The notes beneath the pieces were generated by a model, which saw nothing but the letters and a program-made list of their open reading frames with translations, did not search any database and was not told where the DNA came from. Of a stretch of DNA of 64,000 bases, positions 9,059-17,538 are shown piece after piece. Source of the DNA: JAJEBT01 sp965221485 (GTDB lineage Bacteria > Pseudomonadota > Alphaproteobacteria > MPNO01 > UBA830); contig OZ244893.1 of NCBI GenBank assembly GCA_965221485.1, positions 868,001 through 932,000 of the forward strand, given 5' to 3'. Numbering within the stretch: position 1 is the stretch's first letter; the number at the start of each line of letters is the position of its first letter. The translations under genes were made by a program, and so were the position numbers.

Positions 9059-9940
9059 TCACCGGTTTCCCGAGAGTTTGACCAGTGAGATTCCGCTGAT
9101 GACTATGACCGCACCAATCAATTGTTGCACGCTGAGGGACTGTCCGAGAAGAAGAAAACCCAGTCCGATGGTAGCAATCGGTTCGAGATTCATCAGCATT
9201 GCTGTTCGGATTGGCCCCAGCCTCGGTATACCGGAAAGAAAGGTGAGGATGGCTACCGTGTAGACGATGGGGACACTGCACAGTCCGATCCATCCTGATT
9301 GCGTCAGGGGCAGAACAAAGTCTCCGGTGACGAGCCAGAGAACGCCCATGAGCATGGTGGCGGAAACATGCATGTGCAGGGTCACGGCCCGGGCATTGTC
9401 GGTTTCGAGAATTCGGCTTCCCCAGAGGAGCGTCACGGCGAGCAGCACAGCGGCAAGGAAGGCGAGAAACATTCCCAGATAACTCTGTTGCCCACCGTCA
9501 AATTCGAGGGCAAGGGCCAAGCCTGCGAAACACAACACAAGTCCTGCGACAAGCCGGCTGTCCAGTTTTTCGCGTCCGAGCGCCCAGGCGCCGATGCCGG
9601 TGAAAATCGGGTTGAGATAAAGCAGAAGAATTGCCAATCCCACCGGAATGTAATCGAAGGCCGTCATGATGCAGATGGCCATGATGCCATTGAACAGGCC
9701 GAGAACAAGCGCGCCGTTGCGTTGTCTGCGCGGAAGCCGGATTACGGCGCCGGTCGCTCTCAGCAACATCGTGAGTACCACAAGTGTGAATGCCATCCGG
9801 ACGACAAGCAGGGTTACAGGCGTGCTGCCACCCTGATAGGCCACCACTGCAAGTGCGTTGTTCAGGGAAAACGTCAGGGCCGACGTGAAGACGAGCAGAA
9901 TCCCAACAATCGTGATTGAAAGCGCGCTGAACATGGTCAT
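9059..9940 (-). CDS. EamA/DMT-superfamily transporter
   Basis: About 293 residues from the ATG at 9940 (MTMFSALSI); an earlier in-frame start at 10006 would overlap the upstream FAH gene by 50 bases and is less likely. Ten hydrophobic segments in two EamA repeats are visible, the second beginning around ATMLMGVLWLV. The DMT family exports metabolites such as amino acids and aromatic compounds. Its place inside the catabolic run suggests export of a pathway intermediate or toxic by-product. Confidence 0.88.
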   Translation of the reverse strand: MTMFSALSITIVGILLVFTSALTFSLNNALAVVAYQGGSTPVTLLVVRMAFTLVVLTMLLRATGAVIRLPRRQRNGALVLGLFNGIMAICIMTAFDYIPVGLAILLLYLNPIFTGIGAWALGREKLDSRLVAGLVLCFAGLALALEFDGGQQSYLGMFLAFLAAVLLAVTLLWGSRILETDNARAVTLHMHVSATMLMGVLWLVTGDFVLPLTQSGWIGLCSVPIVYTVAILTFLSGIPRLGPIRTAMLMNLEPIATIGLGFLLLGQSLSVQQLIGAVIVISGISLVKLSGNR

Positions 9941-9953
9941 GGGGAAGAAGACG

Positions 9954-10649
9954 TCAAGAGAGACGAAATTCCATGCGTCCAATTCCGTCGATGGCCCCCT
10001 CCACATGGGCGCCCCGACTGACTTTCCTGGGTCCCTTTGGCGTTCCTGTGTAGATGATATCGCCGGGCTCCAGGGGGGCGTAGGTGGAAAGGCGGGCGAT
10101 AATGTCTTCCGGTTTCCATATCATCCGGGAAAGATCACCCCGCTGGGCAGCTTCGCCGTTGATTTGCGACACAATCGCGCCTTTTGACGGATGCCCGATC
10201 CGGCTCGCAGGAGCAATGGGGCCAACCATGGAGGCACCGGCAAAACTCTTGCAGAGATCCCAGGAATGCTGGTTTGCGATGCAGTCGCGCCAGATGTCAC
10301 GCCGAATGAGATCAAACCCGACAGCATAGCCGAAGACATGATCGAGGCTTTGCGCTACCGGGATGTTTGAGCCAGCCCTCCCGATGGCTATGACCATCTC
10401 GATCTCGGGTTCAAGTTCCTGTGTTGCCGGAGGAAACGGCAGCACTGTTCCATCCAGAGCAATGGAATCGGCAGGTTTCAGGGAGACTCCGGGCACGCTT
10501 CGGCCCTCGGAGGCAAGTCCGGTTTCCGCAGCGTGATCACCATAGTTGCGGCCAATCGCATAAATTCTCCGGACCGGGAACACAGCTTCTGAGCCGGAAA
10601 CGGGAATGACCTCGGTGGAAGGCTGTGGAACGGCAAATTCCATGTTCAT
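9954..10649 (-). CDS. Fumarylacetoacetate hydrolase (FAH)-family protein
   Basis: A 231-residue protein from the ATG at 10649, which overlaps the stop of the upstream acyl-CoA synthetase as ATGA. FAH-domain features include RIYAIGRNYGDHA near the N-terminus, the metal-binding acidic segment EPEIEMVIAIG, GYAVGFDLIRRD and the C-terminal GDIIYTGTPKGPRKV. Small FAH proteins act as acylpyruvate or oxaloacetate hydrolases, or as hydratases/decarboxylases of meta-cleavage products. The tight coupling marks it as part of the same pathway as the synthetase and the Fe-S protein. Confidence 0.9.
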   Translation of the reverse strand: MNMEFAVPQPSTEVIPVSGSEAVFPVRRIYAIGRNYGDHAAETGLASEGRSVPGVSLKPADSIALDGTVLPFPPATQELEPEIEMVIAIGRAGSNIPVAQSLDHVFGYAVGFDLIRRDIWRDCIANQHSWDLCKSFAGASMVGPIAPASRIGHPSKGAIVSQINGEAAQRGDLSRMIWKPEDIIARLSTYAPLEPGDIIYTGTPKGPRKVSRGAHVEGAIDGIGRMEFRLS

Positions 10650-12607
10650 GAGCGGCCAAGCCGACCCTTGATGATTTTCCGGGTCGGCGTCAAGGGCATG
10701 GAATCGACAATGGAAAGCGCCTCGGGCCATTTCATCTTGGCGATACCGTTATCATCCAGCCATGTGCAGATTTCCTCGAGTGTCAATGCACAACCAGGCA
10801 GCAGCTCGACATAAGCACACGCCTTTTCGCCGAGGACTTCATCAGGGATCGGTGCAATCGCGGACATGGCAACAGCCGGATGCCTGTCGAGCGCCGCTTC
10901 GATGTCTAAGGGATTGATTTTGATGCCGCCCCGATTGACGATATCTTTCACCCGGCCCGTGATGCGGATGTCGTCGTCGGAGTGACGAACCGCGAGGTCA
11001 CCGGTCCGAAACCATCCATCATCATCGAAGGCTTCGCGCGTGGCCTCTTCATTGGCGAAATATCCGGCGATGACAGAGCAGCCCTTGATTCGGAGCTCTC
11101 CCTCCTCGCCAGGGTCCGCCGGCTCATTGTCGCTCTTCATGATGCGGATATCAAAACTCGGTGTTGGCGAACCAAGGCTTTCGCAGCGAAGGTCTTCAGG
11201 GGCCTGAAAGGGGGTATGGAGTCCCATAAAACATTCGCTCATCCCCCACATTTGCCCGACCTTGCCGTGGGGCATGGCCGCCTGGAGGGCCCGTGCGATC
11301 CCGGGTGGACAGGCCGATCCCGAAATTGTTGCAATCCGCAGGGTAGAGAATCCTCCGCCTTCCAGCGCTCCGGCCTTCCTGCAGGCAGCGATATGAGCGG
11401 GTGCTGCAAACAGGACGCTCGGCTTGCCTGTGTCGAGCAGGGCCGAAAGGGCAGGGGGGCTGAAGGCCGGCATGAGCAGACAGCTGGCCCCCGCCATCAG
11501 TGTCAGGTTCAGTATGCAGAGCCCGAACGCGTGTGTGAAAGGAGGCAGTCCCAGAATGACATCATGCGCCGTCAATTCGTAAATCGGCGCTGCAATCCGG
11601 TTATTGGACAGCATGGTGTGGTAACTGTGAACGACGGCCTTGGGTGCGTCTGATGTTCCCGACGTAAAGCACAGGATAGCCGGATCTGCGGCGACAACCG
11701 TACCTTGCGGCCTTGAGGGAGAACCTCCCGAAATCATCGCGTCCAGCGACAGCGTTCGGTCAGGAGCCGTCTCTCCGGCTACGATCACATGCTCAAGCGA
11801 GTCCAGCTTGTCACGAAGTGTGAGCATCGTCGACGGTGCGTTATATCCTTCGACCGCAGGTCCGCACAGAATGGCCCGGGCATTGCCATGGCGCAGTAGC
11901 GGTTCCATCTCCAGAGCGCGGTATGGCATGTGCATTGTCGATACCACGGCGCCTATCATGGTCGCAGCAAGGTAGAAGATCACGAAATCCGGAGTGTTCG
12001 GAAGCTGAACAGCGATCACGTCGCCGCGGTCAAGTCCGAGGTCAAGAAACGCGTTGGCAAGCCGGCGGGCCTTTTCGCTGGCTTCGGCATAGGTGACGGG
12101 CTTTTCAGGATGTTGGATGAGGATTGCATCCGGAAATGCGGTGACCACCCGTTCCAGCCATTTCGTGACTGTATCATCGGACCAGAGTTCTTCGCGCAGG
12201 TATCGGATTGCGGCCCGGGACTCGAAGGAAAGGGCCTCTCGAAGAGCAAGGGCCTCTGGTCTGAACGTGAAGCGTTCGTCGAACGGGGTAAATCTCTCGG
12301 TTCTGAAACGCCGGCCACCCCCCAGATCGTAAAGGCGATGATAGGATTGACGCTTGAATCGCCGCCGTTCGAGCATGACCCGAATATAGGTCACCTGCTC
12401 ATGGGTGAGGCCCAGTCTGCGGGCGATTTCAGGATCCGACAGTCCGGTGCCGGGCCGTTGCTGCTCGATCTCTTCCCAGTTCAGTTCCCGAACCGGATCG
12501 CCACGGCGCACCTGGTAATTGTGGCTGAGTTCGAAGACGAGGTCGCCATAGGTTTGCAGCATTGCCTCGGTTGCGCCGACCTGCGCACGCGTAAGGCCTC
12601 GGGTCAT
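10646..12607 (-). CDS. Acyl-CoA synthetase (AMP-binding) with N-terminal HTH-like extension
   Basis: The ATG at 12607 overlaps the upstream stop as ATGA and gives 653 residues. From about residue 145 it is an ANL-superfamily ligase: TSGTSDAPKAVVH (P-loop), MWGMSECF, GWFRTGDLAV, KDIVNRGGIKINPLDIE, and the C-terminal lysine in PTRKIIKGRL. It would activate a carboxylic acid as an acyl-CoA through an acyl-AMP. Residues 1-145 are extra: an acidic helical start, then GLSDPEIARRLGLTHEQVTY at 55-74, which reads like a helix-turn-helix, followed by an Arg-rich stretch to about 110. That extension is not part of ordinary ligases. In-frame starts upstream (12754) lie inside the previous gene and are unlikely. 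Confidence 0.88.
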   Translation of the reverse strand: MTRGLTRAQVGATEAMLQTYGDLVFELSHNYQVRRGDPVRELNWEEIEQQRPGTGLSDPEIARRLGLTHEQVTYIRVMLERRRFKRQSYHRLYDLGGGRRFRTERFTPFDERFTFRPEALALREALSFESRAAIRYLREELWSDDTVTKWLERVVTAFPDAILIQHPEKPVTYAEASEKARRLANAFLDLGLDRGDVIAVQLPNTPDFVIFYLAATMIGAVVSTMHMPYRALEMEPLLRHGNARAILCGPAVEGYNAPSTMLTLRDKLDSLEHVIVAGETAPDRTLSLDAMISGGSPSRPQGTVVAADPAILCFTSGTSDAPKAVVHSYHTMLSNNRIAAPIYELTAHDVILGLPPFTHAFGLCILNLTLMAGASCLLMPAFSPPALSALLDTGKPSVLFAAPAHIAACRKAGALEGGGFSTLRIATISGSACPPGIARALQAAMPHGKVGQMWGMSECFMGLHTPFQAPEDLRCESLGSPTPSFDIRIMKSDNEPADPGEEGELRIKGCSVIAGYFANEEATREAFDDDGWFRTGDLAVRHSDDDIRITGRVKDIVNRGGIKINPLDIEAALDRHPAVAMSAIAPIPDEVLGEKACAYVELLPGCALTLEEICTWLDDNGIAKMKWPEALSIVDSMPLTPTRKIIKGRLGRS

Positions 12608-13527
12608 GTATTGCGGGTCTCTTCCTGACGCAGCCGCGCGCTGCGCCGACGAATGGGATCGGCAAGCGGCGCCTGGGTGGCAATGGGACAGACGCGCATG
12701 CATTCGAAACATTGCGCAAGAAGACCACCTGATCCCACGGACATCTTGTACCACAGCATCTTGTGGTCCGGATCGAACAGGATATCTTCCCTATCCCGTT
12801 CATCGGTTGCGGACAGCGCTTCTGCGAAAAGTCCGGGTACTGTTTCGTACTGCTGGGTCATTTCTGCACAGGCCGCCATGTCGTAGCGCATTTCGAGCTG
12901 CCTCCCGTTCTCGTCAATATCGCCGGACAGACACTGAACCGGGCAAAATTTCATACAGGGAGTCTGGCCCGACTTCCGAAACAGGTCCACACAGGAGGGC
13001 GTGGGACAAGGATTGTCATCCATCGGCTGATCGGGTGGTAATTCAAGTTCGGTAAATACCGAGGCAAAATACATGTAACCGAATTCGGGATGCAGCAGGA
13101 TATCGCCGGCAAGAGACCGCGCACCGATACCGGCAATCTCGGCATGGAGCTTGAGACTTTGGAACGGGGTTCTCGGGCCAGCTTCCGGGTCCATGTCGGG
13201 CGGACAGTAGATCGCACGCTTTCCGTAAACATTTTCGATCAAAAAGGCACAGCCATAGGCGACCGTATAGGCTCGTGTTTCGGTCGATCCGAAATAACTC
13301 ATGGCGCGGGCCGGAATGCTCCATGCGCCCTGCGTCTGGCCGCCGACACCCAATGCAATTATGGATTTTGCCCGGGGCCAGAGATCTCTGGGGCGATGGC
13401 CCTCGGGAGCAATACGGTTGACGATGTCAATATCGGCCACGCCAGCGACCAATGCCCCCTTTTTCAGGCAATAGTCGAGGATTCTGGTTTTCGCTTCGGC
13501 AGTATCAATGGTTTCTGACGTCGCCAT
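12604..13527 (-). CDS. QueG-like 4Fe-4S ferredoxin-type protein
   Basis: A 307-residue protein from the ATG at 13527 (an in-frame ATG at 13560 adds 11 residues). The N-terminal half resembles the DUF1730/QueG domain (LWPRAKSIIALGV). The C-terminal half has nine cysteines arranged for two 4Fe-4S clusters: C174, C179, C191-x3-C195-x3-C199, C220 and C273-x2-C276-x3-C280-P. QueG (epoxyqueuosine reductase) and reductive dehalogenases share this layout, but spacing differs from classical QueG and the gene sits in a catabolic operon, so a corrinoid- or ferredoxin-dependent reductase acting on the pathway substrate is more likely than tRNA modification (inference). Confidence 0.75.
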   Translation of the reverse strand: MATSETIDTAEAKTRILDYCLKKGALVAGVADIDIVNRIAPEGHRPRDLWPRAKSIIALGVGGQTQGAWSIPARAMSYFGSTETRAYTVAYGCAFLIENVYGKRAIYCPPDMDPEAGPRTPFQSLKLHAEIAGIGARSLAGDILLHPEFGYMYFASVFTELELPPDQPMDDNPCPTPSCVDLFRKSGQTPCMKFCPVQCLSGDIDENGRQLEMRYDMAACAEMTQQYETVPGLFAEALSATDERDREDILFDPDHKMLWYKMSVGSGGLLAQCFECMRVCPIATQAPLADPIRRRSARLRQEETRNT

Positions 13528-13883
13528 CCCGGGAACTACCCTGCCTTCCACCTGCGGCACACTGGTCTACACTTCATCTGTAGTCCAACCGGCTGCTTTG
13601 GGCAAGCATTCCGGCGGATCTTACGGGTTCCCGGAAAGGCCCGTCGCATGCGGCCGAAGGTCGGGGAGGGCGCCGCATGAGCGTGACCGGACTGGAGATC
13701 CGACATATACCTTGGACCCTGGGTAAGAGCGGGCTCGAGAACACCTCGGCTGCCGCGGGCAAAAACCTGTCATTGGGCCGGGTAGCGATCATGAAACTGC
13801 CGGCGTCGGAAAACGCAATGTCCGTTCCTTGACTGAGCGTGTATACCCTGAAAACTGGACCGACCCTTGATGAGGAAACAGAG
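13528..13883. other. Divergent intergenic region, no gene seen
   Basis: About 356 bases separate the leftward QueG-like gene from the rightward decarboxylase-like gene, so promoters for both must lie here. A TTGACT at about 13832 is followed by TATACC, but the spacing is too short for a standard sigma-70 promoter. I see no RNA gene, no repeat and no convincing small ORF. Confidence 0.4.
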
Positions 13884-14882
13884 ATGCTGAATGACGTGCC
13901 CCTGACCATGGCCACATGGGATTACGACCATATCCGGGATCTCGCATCCGGTGCCGTCAAACCACAGGGCATTCGGATCAACCACCTTTGCATGGAGGTT
14001 GAAGAGATATTTTACCGCTTTGCCAAGTCGTTTGAATGGGAAGTCTCGGAACTCTCCTTTGCCAAATATTGCTCAATTCTCTCTCAGGATGATCCTCCGA
14101 TTACCGGAATCCCTGTTTTCGTGAGCCGGGTATTTCGTCATTCCGCGTTTTATGTTCGCACTGACCGGGGCATCGAACGTTCAGAAGATCTCAAGGGTGG
14201 CCGCATCGGGATTCCTGAATGGTCCCAGACCGCGACCGTTTACGCCCGCGGATGGCTTCATCACCAGGGCGGGGTTCGTCTGGACGAGGTCGAATGGGTC
14301 CAGGCCGGAGTGAATGCACCGGGCCGCGTGGAGATGGCACATCTCAAATTGCCAGCGGGCGTGCGATACGTTCAGGTCGCAGATCGTTCCCTGTCGGAAA
14401 TGCTTCTCTCCGGGGAAATTGATGCCATGATTTCTGCGCATCCGCCACAGGTCTTCGAAGAGGCCAGTTCCGGTATTACGCGGCTGTTCCCTGACTACCG
14501 GTCAGTGGAAGAAGAATATTTTGACAGCACCGGCATCTATCCGATCATGCATACGATCGCGATTCGCCGGGATGTCTATGAAGAAAATCCGTGGATCGCC
14601 CGGAACCTCATGAATGCATTTGAAGAGGCCAGGGACCGCAGCGTTGAAAGGATTACGAGTGTGACGGCGTCTCGCATCCCGGTGCCATGGGGTTACGAGT
14701 ACGCAGGGCGTATGGGCAGCAGGATTTTTGACGGTAACGGTTTGTGGCCCTACGGGATCGAGGCAAACCGGACGACAATCGAGGCCTTCCTGCAATATTG
14801 CTTCGAGCAGGGTGTGTGCCACCGATTGCTGACGCCAGAACAGCTGTTCGCTCCGGAAGCCCTCAGTGAATTCGTTGTATGA
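13884..14882 (+). CDS. 4,5-Dihydroxyphthalate decarboxylase-like / periplasmic-binding-fold protein
   Basis: 332 residues from the ATG at 13884 (GAAACAGAG upstream); an in-frame ATG at 13839 adds 15 residues. It has a type 2 periplasmic-binding fold without a signal peptide. The segments FYRFAKSFEWEVSELSFAKY, IPVFVSRVFRHSAFYVRTDR, EDLKGGRIGIPEWSQTATVY and the C-terminal YAGRMGSRIFDGNGLWPYG match the family of 4,5-dihydroxyphthalate decarboxylase (Pht5). Family members decarboxylate hydroxylated aromatic acids in the cytoplasm. Its divergent position to the CoA-ligase operon suggests it supplies or processes the same aromatic substrate (inference). Confidence 0.78.
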   Translation: MLNDVPLTMATWDYDHIRDLASGAVKPQGIRINHLCMEVEEIFYRFAKSFEWEVSELSFAKYCSILSQDDPPITGIPVFVSRVFRHSAFYVRTDRGIERSEDLKGGRIGIPEWSQTATVYARGWLHHQGGVRLDEVEWVQAGVNAPGRVEMAHLKLPAGVRYVQVADRSLSEMLLSGEIDAMISAHPPQVFEEASSGITRLFPDYRSVEEEYFDSTGIYPIMHTIAIRRDVYEENPWIARNLMNAFEEARDRSVERITSVTASRIPVPWGYEYAGRMGSRIFDGNGLWPYGIEANRTTIEAFLQYCFEQGVCHRLLTPEQLFAPEALSEFVV

Positions 14883-15242
14883 CTTCTTTGCGCCGTGGAG
14901 CGGCAACCTCCCTCCATCTGTCGGGAGCCAACTGTGCTGGCTGCGACGAGCGAACCGGCTTCGCAATGTCCGTCCGGGTAGGGACAAGGAGCCAGTCAGG
15001 GAGGGCTTTGGTGAGTTGCCTTCCCGGACGCGGGAGGGCACCGCCAGACAGGGGCACGGCGCCAGCGGCAGGGCCCACCCGCTGATCACACGGGGCAGCG
15101 TGACCCGGCGAAAACCACACCCCCCGGTGTTGCAGGTGACCGGCGCGGGCGGGGAGTTTTCCCTGTCCGGAACGAATGGGCTGGAGAGCGGGTCTGGTTC
15201 GGTTGTCCCGGACGTCAGAGTCTCCAGGGCTCTCCGACTGCC
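14883..15242. repeat. GC-rich gene-free region, possible interspersed repeat
   Basis: A 360-base convergent intergenic space between the decarboxylase-like gene and tag. It is dense in short inverted motifs, for example AGCCA/TGGCT at about 14927-14943 and TGTCC/GGACA at about 14968-14987, plus runs of GGGAGG and CCTCCC. The texture resembles small interspersed palindromic repeats, but no second copy was recognised in this window. No supported gene. Confidence 0.25.
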
Positions 15243-15893
15243 TCAGGGAGTCGCGGCGGGGCGTTCAAACCGCGCACGTGCAGTTTCTACGTCCGGCCGG
15301 CGGAAACAGCCCTCGATATGATCATTGACCATACCCATGGCTTGCATGAACGCGTAGGCCGTGGTCGGGCCGACAAACGACCAGCCTCTATTCTTGAGAG
15401 CCTTCGACATCGCCGTTGATTCTGGTGTCTTTCCAAGTTGACGAAGGACATGATAATCGAGGCGTTCGGGCCGCGCCGAGGTCTCGGGTTCCCATTGCCA
15501 GAAAAACGCTCCCAGACTTCCGAATTCGTCGGCCAGATCAATGGCTCGTCTGGCGTTGTTGATAGTGGACTCGATCTTGCCGCGATGACGGACAATTCCG
15601 GGATCTGCCATCAGACGTTCAACGTCTTCGGGACCGAACCGGGCTATTCGGATGAAGTCGAACTCCTCGAAAACCTCGCGAAACCGGTCTCTCTTTCGCA
15701 GAATCGTCAGCCACGACAGACCGGACTGAAAGCCTTCCAGGCAGATTTTCTCGAAGAGCACAGAGTCGTCTGCGGCCGGATGTCCCCATTCAGTATCGTG
15801 ATAGTGCTGATATTCGCTATCATTGCCCGACCAGAAGCAGCGCACTACGCCATCCTGACCACGAATCAGACCCTCATCGCCTTGCCCCGTCAT
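15243..15893 (-). CDS. tag: DNA-3-methyladenine glycosylase I
   Basis: A 216-residue Tag family enzyme that excises 3-methyladenine from alkylated DNA. The zinc ligands are all visible: C19 and H32 (spacing 13, as in the E. coli enzyme) at the N-terminus and H192 and C196 in NDHIEGCF. The substrate-pocket sequences HDTEWGHP and QSGLSWLTIL and the RGWSFVGPTTAYAFMQAMG helix are present. Full length and intact; monocistronic. Confidence 0.95.
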   Translation of the reverse strand: MTGQGDEGLIRGQDGVVRCFWSGNDSEYQHYHDTEWGHPAADDSVLFEKICLEGFQSGLSWLTILRKRDRFREVFEEFDFIRIARFGPEDVERLMADPGIVRHRGKIESTINNARRAIDLADEFGSLGAFFWQWEPETSARPERLDYHVLRQLGKTPESTAMSKALKNRGWSFVGPTTAYAFMQAMGMVNDHIEGCFRRPDVETARARFERPAATP

Positions 15894-15967
15894 TGTCGTG
15901 ACACCCCCGTACGGACCCGGTCATTGCAATCCTCCTTTATCATGGGGGTCATTATCGGGTTCCGTCA

Positions 15968-17284
15968 ATGAATCGGCAGGTCCACCTGCGAGTCTGGAAT
16001 ATCGCAGGACCTGTCATGATTTCAAATCTTTCGGTTCCGCTGCTCGGGGCTGTAGACACGTTCGTCATGGGCCATCTTCCCGATGCCCGATACCTTGGAG
16101 CGGTGGCTGTCGGGGCGACGATATTTTCGTTTCTTTATTGGGGTTTCGGATTCCTCAGGATGGGAACCGGTGGTTTGACGGCCCAGGCCTTTGGGACCGG
16201 TAACAGCGACGAGGTCCGTGCCTGTCTTGCCCGGGCTACGGTGATTGCAACGCCTGTTGCGCTGGTCTTGCTGATCCTGCAATTCCCGATTGCGCTGGTG
16301 GCCTTTGCCCTGCTTGAGGCATCGACAGCGGTCGAGGAGCTCGCAGGGGATTATTTCTTCATTCGCATATGGGGGGCACCCGCAACCCTGATGAATTTTG
16401 CGTTACTGGGCTGGTTCATCGGGATCCAGCGTGCCCGTACCTGTCTGTGGCATCAGTTATGGTTGAATGGTGTCAATATTGTACTGGATCTTGTGTTTGT
16501 CATGGGATTCGGTTGGGGCGTGAACGGGGTTGCGCTTGCCACTGTAATCGCCGAGTTCAGCGCCCTGCTGTTTGGCCTCTGGTTGGCAGTTCCACTTCTG
16601 AAGCGGATTGGTGGCCGCTTTGTACGCATGCGGATATTGGACCCCGTCCGGATTCGCAGGACCGCAATACTCAGCGCGGACCTGTTTATTCGTACGATCT
16701 GTCTTGTTTTTGCCTTCGCATGGTTTACGTCCAGGGGGGCGGTTCTCGGGGATGTCATCCTGGCGGCCAATGCTGTTCTCCTCAATTTTCAGACTCTCAT
16801 GGCTCACGCCCTCGACGGCTTCGCGCACTCGGCGGAAACCCTGGGAGGCGGCGCTATCGGAGGTCGCGACCGTGCTGCCTTTCGAAACCTGGTACGGGTG
16901 TCAGCCTTTTGGGCGTTTCTGGCTGCACTGCTCTTCTGCATTGTCTATCTCCTCGCTGGACACGGCCTGATCAATCTCCTGACGTCGATTGACGATGTTA
17001 GAATGGTTGCGCACGAGTATCTGATCTGGGCTGCCGTCATGCCTCTGGTCTCGGTCGGACCGTTCGTTCTTGATGGTGTTTTCCTGGGAGCGACCCGGGG
17101 AAAGACAATGAGGAACGCGATGCTTGTCTCCCTGGCCCTTTATCTCTGCTTCTGCCTTGTGGCCGTTCCCCTTTGGGGCAATCACGGGCTGTGGGCTGCC
17201 ATGGTACTGTTCATGGGTTTTCGTGGAGTGACTCTCGGAATTCGCTATCCCGCTCTAGAACGCTCGGTTGGAACCACACCATGA
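15968..17284 (+). CDS. MATE-family efflux transporter (DinF-like)
   Basis: A 438-residue, 12-segment inner-membrane protein of the MATE family, which extrudes cationic or organic toxins using Na+ or H+ gradients. N-terminal IAGPVMISNLSVPLLGAVDT and internal GFLRMGTGGLTAQAFG are characteristic of the DinF branch. Two homologous six-helix halves are discernible. Its stop overlaps the start of a small downstream ORF (ATGA at 17281). Confidence 0.92.
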   Translation: MNRQVHLRVWNIAGPVMISNLSVPLLGAVDTFVMGHLPDARYLGAVAVGATIFSFLYWGFGFLRMGTGGLTAQAFGTGNSDEVRACLARATVIATPVALVLLILQFPIALVAFALLEASTAVEELAGDYFFIRIWGAPATLMNFALLGWFIGIQRARTCLWHQLWLNGVNIVLDLVFVMGFGWGVNGVALATVIAEFSALLFGLWLAVPLLKRIGGRFVRMRILDPVRIRRTAILSADLFIRTICLVFAFAWFTSRGAVLGDVILAANAVLLNFQTLMAHALDGFAHSAETLGGGAIGGRDRAAFRNLVRVSAFWAFLAALLFCIVYLLAGHGLINLLTSIDDVRMVAHEYLIWAAVMPLVSVGPFVLDGVFLGATRGKTMRNAMLVSLALYLCFCLVAVPLWGNHGLWAAMVLFMGFRGVTLGIRYPALERSVGTTP

Positions 17285-17538
17285 ACCGTAACGGATCAGA
17301 ATACGGAGACATCTACGGACAGCGGGGAGGCGGCTCGACACCCGTGGCGCAAGTCAACCGGCACCCCGTGGCTCGATTATCCGTCGAGATCAGCCCTCGC
17401 GGTCAGGGCAGGGAATATCTCTTTCTCGAACGCTGTCCTTCAGATAATCTGTTCGTGTCCTTGCGCAACGTCAGCGATCAGGAACAGTATCCCTTTCACC
17501 AGACCAACGGGGCCGATCATGACCGACGGACCACATGA
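17281..17538 (+). CDS. Small hypothetical protein coupled to the MATE gene
   Basis: An 85-residue ORF whose ATG overlaps the MATE stop (ATGA) and whose 3' end overlaps the isochorismatase gene by 20 bases. It contains VARLSVEISPRGQGREYLFL and a hydrophilic tail and has no membrane segment. I do not recognise a family. The tight coupling at both ends supports translation; the absence of any recognised domain argues caution. Confidence 0.45.
   Translation: MNRNGSEYGDIYGQRGGGSTPVAQVNRHPVARLSVEISPRGQGREYLFLERCPSDNLFVSLRNVSDQEQYPFHQTNGADHDRRTT

Noticed and set aside
9299..9919. 206-codon plus-strand ORF opposite the EamA exporter
   Set aside because: Composition is a shadow of the membrane protein on the other strand; hydrophilic, repetitive and without family features.
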